This document shows positions 1 to 12,956 of a stretch of DNA of 64,000 nucleotides, in pieces; positions within the stretch are counted from its first letter, which is position 1, and every line of letters starts with the position of its first letter. The translations under genes were made by a program, and so were the position numbers. Under the pieces are notes generated by a model, which saw only the letters and a program-made list of their open reading frames with translations, was not told where the DNA came from and ran no database searches. Origin of the DNA: Glandiceps talaboti (lineage: Eukaryota > Hemichordata > Enteropneusta > Spengelidae); contig NC_135550.1 in assembly GCF_964340395.1 (NCBI RefSeq), positions 22,080,176 to 22,144,175 of the forward strand. The letters are read 5' to 3'.

Positions 1-1212
1 GTTCATTTTACTTGATAAAATTTCCAATGTTTTTATTAACTGTTTACATGTATATCACGCAATAATATGTTACAAGCACCTCACTCGTGGTACAATATCA
101 ATCATTGTTGTTATCTGCTGTATTTTCTAGTACCCCATGAAAATACAGATGATTGAACAATTTTCACATCGAAGTATGTACATCACATCATTAGCCACTT
201 TCAAATGCTTGGGGATTGAATGTACTGTATCATGGGTATTAAATGTCACTAAAAGGAAAGAAATAAAAAATTGAGACTCTTAATCCCTGTACCAGGATCT
301 TTTATGTTATGGGCTGATTAGCCTTGAAATGGGTAGCATGCCTTCATAAGCAATGCAATGCTGAATTTATTTTGATATAAGCAAACACCAGAATCAAATT
401 ATCAAATTCCGCTATGTGTAAATAGTTGTTCATATCAACTCCATCATCAAGATAACAGTTAGGCCTGACCTGATCCAATATTTATGTGTCAGTGACCACT
501 ACTTTCTGGTCTATATTCTCTCTAGTTACAACATAAAGCAGTGGTCACCAATGACGTACATGAAGTATTAAATGATGCTAGGTTTGTACAAAACAGCAGT
601 ATCAAACAGGTGGCCTAAATCAGATCACGCAATTCATACAGTACTAAGTAATTGAGAAGCATGGCAATCTAGGACAGCAAGTAAATGTGGGAATGTCCAA
701 CATACACTGTTTACAGTAAAGGCAATTTTACTATGCTGTTATGCTTCATTAGATAGTCAGTTGATTGAAGTTAATGGCTACATGATAGACAAATCTACTG
801 GTACTGGTAACAGTTTACAGAGACAATGTGGAGCAGAACAGAGCCATGTCGCTAACTTGAGTTCTAGTTTATGTCAAGAGCTGTTCATTCTGTTCCTCCC
901 ACTATATCAAGACAGGTATATTCACTATTATAGATAGCGGTTCAAGAACAGCAGTTTTCTGTTAGTGTGCATGTACATGTACTTGACTAAAGAGAGAGAG
1001 TTACACACCTCAATTCATTAGTAGCACATACTAAATGATACACATTACATTAAAATACAATTAGTAAAAGTTCACTTTCCACTTTTTTAGGATATGGGTC
1101 ATATTAGATGTAGATGTAGAAATTTAGATGCAGGCTAGTGACTTACTAATTGATATAATGACCTTACAAGTTACAACCAATTTACTAACTGACAGATCGA
1201 CTCAGACTGACT

Positions 1213-1221
1213 GACTGACTT

Positions 1222-1275
<54 letters not shown>

Positions 1276-1433
1276 TGACTGACTGACTGACTGACTGACT
1301 GACTGACTGACTGACTGACTGACTGACTGACTGACTGACTGACTGACTGACTGACTGACTGACTGACTGACTGACTGACTGACTGACTGACTGACTGACT
1401 GACTGACTGACAGACAGACAGACAGACAGACAG
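1213..1433. repeat. (GGCT)n/(GACT)n/(GACA)n tetranucleotide array
   Basis: A compound microsatellite of about 220 bp: a GGCT block (about 1,221-1,272), a long GACT block (to about 1,409), then GACA units. The block order looks like stepwise mutation of one unit. Reading across it gives artefactual Ser-Gln-Val repeats on the minus strand. Confidence 0.95.
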
Positions 1434-2334
1434 ATGCCCAAAATCTCTTAAGCTTTCCCTTTGGAAGCTAAAAACTCATTACTGGTATTCCCAGGAAGTA
1501 TTTTTGTCTTTGTTTGTGTGACAAGAACCTTAACGAGATTATCATCAGCACAACATTGTTAAAAAATGCAATGTTTAAAATCAGATTATCAATATCATTT
1601 ATCAAAGTATGATTCATTTTCTACATTGTTATCTTTTACTTTTTCTACAAAATATGATTTGAATAATATCTACAAAATTAAATATTGCACAGACACCATT
1701 GTAGAAAATATGTATTTAGATGAATAAAATTAAATGGCAGAGGCCTAAAAGAAATGACCATACATATAAAGTGTGGAAAGTACAATATGTTGAAGTGAAC
1801 TCTTGTATAAAGCGGCCTTGAAACATGCAGTGCCTGAATTCTTGTAGTCTTTTCTTAGCATCCCACATACCACCTTATTAGTGTCAAACTTGGATGGCAG
1901 ACTACCACAAAATAACTCAATTAATTGGACAACATTTTAGATAAACAACAAAGTCTGATGGCTAAATTTATCCAAAACTGAAAATATCCTACGCATTTCA
2001 CAATTGATATAAGCAAATGATATGCCTTTATCTGAAACATGACTAGGTTGTATCACGGCATGAAGTGTGGTATGGCCCCTTGTTAGACATGGTTTAGTAA
2101 GCAATATCCATACCATACACACAGCATGACTTTATAATATCCATGTCATAACTATCCATCATTTGTATATACACTGCTCAAGTTTGATAATATTAAGAAG
2201 TGAATTATTTACTTATTAGAGTCTAAATTTAATGAAAATGTGAAATCTCTGAATAGTTAGAATGATTCTCCTTAATTAAGTCAAATAAGTTTCAATCAAC
2301 TTACTTTGTAAAATAATTAATTAATTTTTGAAAT

Positions 2335-2336
2335 TT

Positions 2337-2372
<36 letters not shown>

Positions 2373-2415
2373 GTGTGTAGGATATGTGGTGTTTTTTTTA
2401 CAAAGTACATGTATT

Positions 2416-2446
<31 letters not shown>

Positions 2447-2520
2447 ATGTATGTACATACGTACACACGTACGTACGTACGTACGTACGTATGCACGTAC
2501 GTACAAATGAATGTATGTAT
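2335..2520. repeat. Compound GT / GTAT / ACGT microsatellite
   Basis: GT-rich runs (2,337-2,380 and 2,415-2,430) lead into GTAT units and then ACGT units (about 2,455-2,505). The ACGT part is self-complementary at every step, so it can form slipped or cruciform structures. Both strands give spurious Tyr/Val/Arg/Thr repeat frames. Confidence 0.95.
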
Positions 2521-4059
2521 GTGTCTGCTTGTGACATGAAATTCATGTATACACACAAGCAAGACAGACATACATTCATTCAGAATGTAAATGTATATGT
2601 GTCTGTATGTATTTTCATGGATGGCATTTCACTGGAAAATTATCTTCATTTCATTTTCATTATCGCAACAACCTTTCAGCATCATTTGATATAACATATT
2701 ATCTATGCATCTGACTTCTTGATATTTGATACTGGGGTTCATTGGCAGGGCTGCATGGAAGTTATATTTAGGGAATGTGCATACGTCCCAAGACTATCAT
2801 TCTCTGACAGCTATATAAAAGAGGATCATGATAGATTATATTTCATTTGTAGACCATAAACAATATGATACAGTGTCATGACATCATACAGCTATATTAA
2901 TTATTGATTCTGATATGACCTTAGAAAATGTTTCATTCATCTCAATCAGCTTAACAAATTCAATAAATTCAAACAAAAGAAACGCCTACGCTTCCAATGA
3001 TGCGTTGAGAAGAATACATTTTATAATCAGACTTTATAATTCATAAGTATCTGAATTGTCGGAGGTGTGTTTTTGTACAATGTATCTAACTGAACTTAGC
3101 TGGGGAGTTTTAATCCCGTAATATTGACATACCCCACCTACATACTTTATTACATAATCACAGCATGCAAAAATATTAAGTATGTTGTCTTTACAGCAGT
3201 CAAAATATGAAATGATATTTCGAAAACATAGAAAAGGTTTATTTGATATTCCAAACAAAGGCTAGTTTTAAGATGTTTGGTCTCTAGGTCAAACTAAAAT
3301 CTGCTCCAAAAAGCTAGATTTATTTTCTACTTTCTTGGCCTGTGTCGTGTACTAGTTTATAGTGATATTTCAAGATCTCTAACTCTTTGACACCTAGGTA
3401 CAAGCACTGCCAGTTTGACACTAACACTTAATTGCTATCAGAAGGAATCAATGCATATCCAGTAGTCATTACTGTAACACAGCAATTAGTCAGGGAACTA
3501 TGCCTGTCTTGGAGAAAACATTCAATGCATCTCTACATGAATTCTAATAGCTCAATTTAGAATACAGATTACATAATTCCACAACTGTGAAAACTTTTTT
3601 CTGGTTTGAATACACAAATTTAGAAATGAAGTAAAACATAAAAAAGACGACAGTGTACAAATTGCCAGTAGGAGCACTAAGCCATGAACATGTGTACATA
3701 CTTTACAACATCATATACCTGCAACTGTAAAGTGGTCAATTTGCATATGAAGTATCTTATAAGGTGTCAACATAAGACACAAGATATCTACATATACTTA
3801 CCATATAACTTCACTTTACCATCTTTACCTTCCACAAGGAGAATTACATATCCTCCTAAATCAACCATTTTCACAACATCACACTATACACAATATTCCA
3901 CACACAAAAATAAAGTATCCTTTAAGCCACAGACGACAGGAACTACATAGCTATCTGCTTGCACTAGACTACTTATAATATATGTTGACTTATTAATGCA
4001 GCCTCTCACACAATAATCCTGTGATGGATATGTCACTGCACTGTCAGGCAATGGTTCTG

Positions 4060-4190
4060 CCAAGGAGCTCTCTGATTAATTATTCATGAGATGCAAATAT
4101 GCAGACACATGATTGGATGAGGGCATTACAATCCCACTGGCTCTGTATTAATTATGTGCGACCATGCTGGGCAATCAAAGTAAAATAAGA
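4060..4190. promoter_or_regulatory. Candidate homeodomain/POU cis-regulatory cluster
   Basis: Within about 110 bp there are two TAATTA-type homeodomain cores (about 4,077 and 4,148), a perfect POU octamer ATGCAAAT (4,091-4,098) and a TGATTGG CCAAT-like word. The composition is less AT-monotonous than the surroundings. The density of sites suggests an enhancer in the presumed intron. Function is inferred only. Confidence 0.35.
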
Positions 4191-4987
4191 ATCTCTAGCT
4201 TCCTACAGACACAAAGTGAAGACTCAACAATTTTCCCTTTTTTTTTTTGCATTTATAAAACTAGAAAGCTATCTGTACATAACCATAAATCAAGAGTTTT
4301 AAATGAGTGACACAGATAGCTAAAGTGATCTATTGACTCTGTGTGCTCTATGGATATATACAGATGTTTAGAATATTCTTACACAGCAGTCTCATGGACT
4401 TACTAACAACTATCCCCACTGGGCTATACAATGAACTGACAAGAAAATAGATAAGATAGTACCTTACTACACTATAAATTACATGTAGAATCAATGACAC
4501 ATGCTTGCAGGTAAACACATTTAACATCGATTTTGTACTCCTAAAAGTCATATCCTGTGGCTAGAGTGTACCTATCAAAGCTAGTGTTCATTTTTACTAT
4601 TACTTGCAGGGGTGAACAAATCATTTTGTGAACTTAATCCTCGTTCTCTCTTTCCAAATGACTGACAGTGCAACCAAACCATGTACTTTTCAATCAATGA
4701 AATATACACACCACACGTGAAATGAGGCATAGAATTCTAGCATTCTGTCATGGATTCATTCAGGGAACTGCAACACTTTCAACACTTACAAGGGTTTTTT
4801 TGGAAAAGAATTTATCAATGACTAGTAAGAAGTTGGCAGCATGTCAAGTTATGTAATTTGACAAAACTTAATAATATGTAATGTAACCTTCAAAACAAAG
4901 AATTTCTCACTTTTGTTTTCTTCCTTAGACATATTCATGAATGCATTATAATTCTACATTGAAACATTTAACATTGTAAACAAAATC

Positions 4988-5050
4988 ATTGACTGTTCAA
5001 TAAACAACAAAATATTCAATTGACTGTTCAGTAAACAACAATATATAACA
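4988..5050. repeat. Short tandem duplication
   Basis: Two adjacent, nearly identical units of about 33 bp share the words TTGACTGTTCA and TAAACAACAA. It is a simple local duplication. Confidence 0.8.
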
Positions 5051-8000
5051 ACAAATATGCAAGTTAAATTGTAATTGAGAGCTATGTACATTATATGTAT
5101 AATTTCCTTTCCAGACCCCCCCCCCTACCCCCATCTTTTCCATCCTCTCCTTTTTTGTGTCTTGTGGTTTGTATTTTTTTGACAAAATTTGAATAAAATT
5201 TGTTTTAAAAGAAACAAAAAAAACAACAAAAATAACAACAAGATATTGAAAATTGTGAGCCACAGATTCCAAAGTCTATTGACATACCATATACTAAATC
5301 GTCTGTACATGTACAAGTCTCTTGTCCTTTTCTGGAATGTCTAACTGTAAAGCGGACACCTTACAGTCAACGCTTCAATTTCAAAGTTGCATACAAGTAC
5401 AAGAGTAACAAGACCATAGCTTGTGCCAGCCAACACATGCACACATTTATTAAAGGGCCATGTTTCACTCCATGGTCATCTCATTATCAATGTGGCCACT
5501 TGTCAAGTCAAGTAAAATATGTGGTGCTACATACAAAATCCAAAAATCCAATGAAGAAATGTAGTTTTCTTAACGGATGCAATAAAGATTCTAATTTCTA
5601 TTCTATTCCATATATCATGGCTGTGTACAAAATATAAGCCCTGAATACAGGTACAGTACTGCAGTCAATGAGGATTAACTGATAAAAAGTGAACTGGATG
5701 ACAAGGAATAGACTGACAATCAAAATCCACAAGTCATTGTAATGTGCAATTAACTGGAAACCAAACACAATAGCTACTAATCACTACATACAGAGAGATG
5801 TATTGATTGATTGATCCTCAACCAAGAGTAGCCCTTACTCTGGTCTCATACACACTAGTCTAGTACTATTCACGGTACTGTAAAGACAGACCTTGAGATT
5901 TCGATAGCATGAGACTATATATACACATGGCAGCAATAACCCTTAACAAAGTTCCTGTCATTATTTTGGTCACACCTGCGTGAATCACTAGAAAACATTT
6001 CATTTCCTTATCCTTCTCAGTACAAGACAGCTTGGGATTCTATGCTATGTAAATCATAGCTTGTCATCACACAGATGCTTTTCAATGAACACCATTTCAA
6101 GTATCTGTATAGTCAACCTTAGCCTAGAGACTTGGCTATCTGGCTCAACATACCCACTCCACACTAAAGACATTGTCAAGCTAGATACTGAGAAAGCCAA
6201 GTCTCTGGTCTACAGTCCTGAGATCTGCATAGATCCTTTTTATCTCAGTACACTTCCTACTGATCACTTCATCCTTTACATTACAGTGGTACAACAAAAT
6301 CGTTCATCTCGCATTATGCACATCTGAAGTAATGTGTACTTGCGGTAATCAAGGAATGGAATCACACTTTTTATCATTAAAGGGACATGGACAGACATTT
6401 AAGAGACAATAATTGTATTAGACATAGGCAATGGAACATACAGGCATTGACTAATTTGATTACATGTAAGCTATTGAATATACTACACAGGTGTTGCCCC
6501 CAGAGGTGACTAACATATAACAGCGTTTTATAAATCACACAGATTGGGGTCAGAGGTCAGAGAAGAGAGAATGTAATAACAAAGTTCCACTTGCTATAAA
6601 TTCAATTTAAATACATACAAATGATACAAAGAATAGCAATCTCATAACACTTTAGTGTACAGCTGGGTACACATACTTGATTCCTCTGTCATTTTTTTCT
6701 CTCCATTTTTTAAAGCACTATAATAAAACATGAAATGTATTTAAAAAATTCTAAAAATTTGTGACTGGATTGGGGGAAAATTTTAATAAAATCACATTAA
6801 CTAGGATTTATTTACAAAACTGGGAAAAGTTATCATGTTGACTTCAGAAGAAACTGTAATGGGAATAACAATTTGACTATTATTGCCTCGTTATTTAAAT
6901 ACATATCTCTCATCACCAAACTAAAAGCATGAGTCAGTTGTTGATGAGTATCTCATTATAACATACTCTATCAATGACTCCATACGACCACAATTAGATA
7001 ACATCTTGATATTCCGTTGCTTACCAGAGCCAGCCAGCCATACCTTGCATTACTGCCTGCATTAAAATATTTGCCTCCAGTTGTTTATTTTTAGATCCCA
7101 TATATTCAACTGGTATAAATTCTACCCTTATTGTTGTTACTTAATCAGGTTGTTTGTCTTTGCAAGGCTGTACGTTCTGAGAGAAACATACTTCTATTAG
7201 GTCAATATCTAAAGAAAAATACAAATTTTAATGAGTTTGATATCGATATAGTGGAAAGCGCCTACAGCTACTTTTCTAATTAAGTAATGTAAGAGAGTCG
7301 ATCTACTAAATTCTGTGAATTGGAGTTCTGGTCTGTTTCATTCCACTATTAGCAGCTGTATGTTGAGTTCAGTCCGTCCTTCCTGGCTGATACTGAAACT
7401 ATTTTACAAATTCTTTACTACATGTAATTGTGTGATCACAACAACAAGAGACTGGTTTTCTGATCAACTATGTCTCCATGTTTACATGCCATTTACACTG
7501 TAATATATCAACTGCAGGATAGATTAGTCATGGCCATTATTTTAAGCCTTGCATACTACATCTATCAACAGAACAGTTGAAAGCACCCATTAGTAACATT
7601 AGTGTCATTACGGCTTATTCACCTTCACAACTCTGGTACTTCATACAAACACAATTTCTCTCTTCAGGGTATGTATACACAATGTAGCAATCATTCTATA
7701 TTTCGCTAAATTTCCTATTTCTTGGAATATATTATTTCTACTTTATGTTGTTTCATTTGAAAAATATACTCTAGCTTGCAAGAATGAGAAATATCTAAAG
7801 AAACACTATTACTTTACAGACCCCAATAGCCTGATAAATTCACTGTAGTGAGCTCTTTTGTATGTTGGCGAGTGATTAACAGGAGTACCCACAACATCAA
7901 ATCTTTTAGTCTAAGATGCTGGTGGTTATAAATGACTTTTGTGCAAATAAAATCTCTTAATAATTATTTCTTCTTTTAATGCATTCATTCCAGTTCTAAT

Positions 8001-10193
8001 AGACATCCTAGTCCTTCAAATAAACTGTTCTCTCCAGAGTACAGAAATGTCCGTATTGTGGCCAATTTACACACAAATGAATAATCTAGAACTCAGGGGT
8101 CAACTGCCTCCCTTTCAAGCAGAAAAGGGTATAATTTGATGAAACTATGCAAGTGGAACATTGCGCCAGAACAGCATACTTTGATGTATCTACTGTAAAA
8201 TATACACTTTATACTGTTCTATCTTTGTTGACCTGCTGGATAAATCTGTAATGTAACACCACATACTTGCAACTGAGAATATGCTGATCAGCATGTACTA
8301 TCTTTAACTTTAAATTAAAATAGAAATTATCAAACCTCCTGTAAAGTTGTACATATATTTCCTGCCACAACTGTCATCAGCCCACACATCAAGTTTCACC
8401 CAAGAATAAATAATATTTGTCATAACGTATATTTTCCATTTACAAAAATGTTTAAAAAACATATGCTTATGCACTATTGCACTATTTTTAAAAACTATGG
8501 AAATTACATACAGACAAGTTTGAGATCTGGTTCCTTAATTGGACATACATGACCAGCTGACCTATACTAACTACATATTTTAAAGTTTGTACTTCAAGTC
8601 TGTTGGTTGTCTAAACACATGTACATGTGTTTGCCATGAATTCCTGATAGTAAAAATTCACCAGTACAGTTTTATTGTATTTTTATTTCAACTTTTTAGA
8701 TAACCGTCCTCAGCTTCTAGACAGGAACAACAAAATGATATAATTAATGGCAGTGACATAAACGCTAGTCCAGATGGCATAATTTATCATAATATCTATC
8801 TATATATATATATATATATGTACATATATATTCACATTAAATGATATATAAAATACCAGCATATTTGAACATAAAAATATGCCCACACTTGTATCATTTA
8901 TTCTACAATCTAGACAATTTCAACATTTCAATAGCAATACCAACAAACTTGCAGCAAAATTTTACAGTTTTTTCAGAGCCACCATATTGACCTTAATTGA
9001 CCTTTCCTGTACTGAAAGACTGCTCAGAATATTTGGTGGACATGCGTCAGTGAGTTGGTTGAGTGTGACCTTTCAGATGAGGCCACATTCCCTGACGTTT
9101 CTATAAACTGATCAAAAGGCCTGCAAGTATATATTACATCATCTCTTATAACATATAAATCTGCAATTTAGATTCTACATGTCGGGAGCCACTACATTCA
9201 CTAGAAATGTCATCATCAGGAGCCGCTATACTCAACAGAAATGTCATCAATGTACATAAAGGATGTATACTCTTTAAAGAAAGCAAGACTGTCAATAAAA
9301 CAGAGTAATAAGAACTTATATGGTTAGAGCGCCCTCTATAGTTACATCACCCCATTCCGTTTCTGGGTGAAAACAAAAACCTTGCCTAAATTACAATTTT
9401 TTTGCTAAAAAAAGGAACTCGAACAATAGCATCTTTCAGTGGTTCACCAAACTACCTAAAACAATCCCCAACATCCCTGGACAGACGCTACTAAAAACCA
9501 TAATCCAAAAATAAACATAGTCTCATATTTCAGCTCTGAAGAATTTCATGTTGATATATTACAGCAGCAAACTTCACAGTAATATATTTTATACAAAGCC
9601 AAAGAAACTCTTGAGAATACAACTGAACACAAATGATTTCCAGTCACCTTAGGAATACTGTGTTACAAGTTTCCACAGGTTGTTTTTTATTGTCATTATT
9701 ACGAGTCAAACAAAGTTAGCTTCTTTTAACAACATGCTAAATTTCGTACTTATCATCAAAACGTCACTGTAAAGACAGGGCAAGTGAAGTCTACAACGAT
9801 CAGTACTCAACCAAGGGAATGACTTTTCAACAAAGCTCCTTCAAAGGTCAACAACATATCACATTGAATCTATCTTTAAACTGATATAAACAGATGGTAT
9901 GACATAACCATTAACACACAAAATAACAATATTTGCATCTGAGTTGATTACTAATATGTAACGTACACGTCCAAATAAAATGATTAAAAAAAATATTTTG
10001 AAGTAGATTTTTATGCGAATAAATCAAAACAAAGAATTCTCTTTGTAAGAAAACAACAAGGGGGTGGGGTGGGGGCTTATGTAATCATTGTACACAACAC
10101 TCAAATGTTATCACTTGGTACTTGACTGTTCTGCTAGTGTCACTGGTAAACTTGAAAAGACAGAGGGATCAAAGGTCAAAGGTTACAACATAC

Positions 10194-12956
10194 CTGGTGT
10201 GATGTCATCTACTCTGGGATGGAAGCCTTCCTCAACTCCTCCCATAACAGAGAAACCAAATCTGGAGTCTCCATCTTCCATATACACAGTGGTTTGTAGT
10301 TCAGTAACCTGGGAAGACATGACATGTGTAGAAATATTTCACCCATGTTAACAATTAAAGTTATCACATCATAGCAGTAAACTACATGTAAACTACTTAC
10401 TTTAATGTTTTTGGGAAGTTTTGGTAGCTTCCCTTTCATCAAAATTGCATCTCTGACAGATTTTCCCTGAAGCATACTTGATTGTCATTATTGGTTGTAA
10501 TATTTCTGATATCTGTGTTCATGACATGTTCCCTGCGATCAATGGCACCCGACTGAGCTCACTGTCTTCACTTTAACACTAGAGGGCGCTGTCAGACAAA
10601 TGATGTCATTTTTTTCACACTCACAGTAACGATTGAAATTAAATTTTTTTTATCTCTTGAGGGGTTTTAACACACCAACAACGTTACAGAAAGCTCTAAA
10701 AAGAATGTTTGAACATGTTCATTCTTTTGTTTTTTTGGCTAACAACCACAGTAACGTTTTTGTACAATATTCTGCAGACTTCCTTTCACACACTAACATA
10801 TTTACACAACAAAGTAGGTCTGTTAATAGTAAATACACATTATTTGACAGGAACTATCATGAAATTAGCAGTCTTAACATGCTTTAATGTATGCTGAAAA
10901 TAGTAATGTGTCCTTAACAGTAGCCAACAGTTCAGTTATAATGAGGTTTTCATACAAATTAATCTTCTCTCTCTCCCAGTACCATAGGAATCACTTCTCA
11001 CTACACAAATAGCCTCTAAACCAAGTTATAGCCTGCACAAGTGATTTAATAACCTTTTTATTTATTGATTTTTGTATGGTGACATTGTAGTGCTTGACAC
11101 ATTGAAATCAAACATTGTAGTGTAGATAAGAACTACCAGTTAATTCATTTATTGATTTTTGGTATGTTAAAGTGTCCAAGTTCAATTCAATTACATAAAT
11201 GGAGTGTATCATAACCGATACTTATTCAAACTAGTCAAAGGCTTTCTTCTGACTTGTCCCTTACACCCTTTACACTACATGGTCTGTTTGCTGTGATCTT
11301 CAAATTCATAAAATGTATCTGTTTGACTGTAAGATATACTATAGTCTAGTCCCCATACAGTATCATTACAATTTACACCTCCACTCATCCAGTTAGAGAC
11401 TACAGTAGCATCCAGACTAGATATACTCTGGCTTTCAAGTTCAGTTTGTTAAATAATGGAACAATTCCTTCACTTTTCACTTAAATGGAGATCTAAGACT
11501 TCCCTTTTTACCTATTGACTTTTTACCATATTTATTTGCATTGTCATTTTATTCATTTTAGAACCCTGATGAAGACTATCTCTCTATAGATGAAACCACG
11601 TTGGTTATTTTATTAGAACCAGTTGTATCTTCTTGACATTGCCAATATCAAGTTCAACAATGCAACATATCTGTTTGGCTGCAAGGTATACATGTACATA
11701 CTGTGGTCTTCAAGTTTAATATTGAAATTGCATGTTTAGTTTAAATCATAGTGGATGGATAGCAACTGTAGGTTTTGTTTTATTCAATGGCGCCACTGTT
11801 TACTTCTGTTTTTTACAATGAAATGCACGGTAGAACTGTTAATCAATACTCTTCGAATTTGTTGATTTTTCAGTAGAGTACTGTGACTTAAGTTTAATTA
11901 TGGATTTCGCAGTGACGTTTTGGGAACTTAATGACTGTGATGGCATTTTAAATGTTTTATTAAATGCAGGGCTTTCAATATGAATTGTTGTGTAATATGA
12001 ACCATCCATTAACACAGTAGCCTGGAATCCATGCAAATGGGGGTTCTGAATTTGTTAATCATTATAGGGAAGTCAAATTTCAAAACGGGGATTCACCTGG
12101 ATTCTAAGCTATCAAGAGTGTCGTGTCTATGAATTACACTATAAAGTGCAATAATTGTATTTACTCAACAGTTCACAAGGAACAAAACTGACATACTTTA
12201 TTATTTGCACATACATCAAGTCATTGAATGATTACATGAAAATAGAAGTGTAAATTTACTTGATTAACAAATCTAATCCTCTAAACATTCAGAATGTAAT
12301 GGAGAATATATTGTTCATTCCAAGAATCAATAGGTCAGTACAATACGTGATAGATAATGAACGAGTTTGGTTGATTATGCGTTATAACACGAGGGGGCGT
12401 AGCCCCGAGTGTTTGACGCATAATCAACCAAACGAGTTCATTATCTTACTTATCACCACGGCGATAACAATAGAATTTGCATGTATTCCAAGTCTGTCAG
12501 GTGGCACTAGTGAAGAGTGGGTTATGGCTTATAATCTACGGCAATCCTGTACCCTGATTGGTGGACGGAGTGTAGCCGTGTGATAAAGTTCTTTACGAAT
12601 GTGATGTTTCTATCTGTCTACTACGCACCTTGATCACACAATGATTTAATTATTCAGCGTTGATGTCTCTCTCTCGATAGTTGATATGTATGAAATGTCT
12701 CATTCGTTTCCAACTTATTGTTTCAAAGTAACTATATTGTACTCTCCTATTCAGAATGTAATTGTCAAGTTCGTTTGGGACGAACATTTTGGAAATGTGG
12801 ACATCAAAGATACTTACAATCTCTTCCTGGTCACCGTTAAAATAGCCATATCCATCACCTCCTTCCATGTCCTTGCCAGAAATTGAAACAGGTCCGTTGA
12901 GTGGGCCATTGGGTAGTTGACTGACATTCACATCTCCATTCATGGTGACAACCCAG
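10194..12956 (-). CDS. PDZ-domain protein, N-terminal exons (partial gene)
   Basis: Two exons join in frame: 12,956-12,818 and 10,308-10,194. The first follows an acceptor (TTCAG) and contains an ATG at 12,943-12,941 in the context GTCACCATG. It encodes a Gly/Asn-rich leader starting MNGDVNVS and ends at a GTAAGT donor in phase 0. The second follows a CCCAG acceptor and ends at GTATGT with one base over. Its residues run ...TVYMEDGDSRFGFSVMGG..., the first strands and carboxylate-binding loop (here FGFSV) of a PDZ domain, which binds C-terminal peptides of partner proteins. The remainder of the PDZ and all later exons would lie at lower coordinates, and I could not locate them within 1-10,193. 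The RFGF-x-V-x-GG loop resembles that of FERM-PDZ phosphatases (PTPN3/4), but the N-terminal position of the domain does not fit them, so the subfamily is open. I infer the start codon lies in the second transcribed exon. Confidence 0.7.
12352..12446. repeat. Palindromic fold-back element
   Basis: Arms of about 45 bp are inverted copies with a few mismatches (AGATAATGAACGAGTTTGG at the left; its complement-like copy ends in TTCATTATCT at the right). They meet at a GC-rich centre containing GGGGGCGTAGCCCC. The DNA to about 12,600 carries further CpG-bearing words and CTGATTGG, so the whole may be part of a larger non-autonomous transposon of about 240 bp. Confidence 0.75.

Larger units (their letters stand above)
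1..10193. other. Non-coding AT-rich DNA, probably intronic
   Basis: No open frame here has both plausible splice borders and recognisable protein sequence. It contains the tetranucleotide array (1.2 kb), the GT/GTAT/ACGT array (2.3-2.5 kb), a candidate regulatory cluster (4.06-4.19 kb) and a short tandem duplication (4.99-5.05 kb). It probably belongs to introns of the minus-strand PDZ gene, because the missing half of the PDZ domain must lie to the left. Small exons could be hidden here. Confidence 0.5.

Noticed and set aside
1202-1441. Ser-Gln-Val repeat frame on the minus strand
   Set aside because: It is a translation of a tetranucleotide microsatellite; there are no splice borders or flanking coding sequence.
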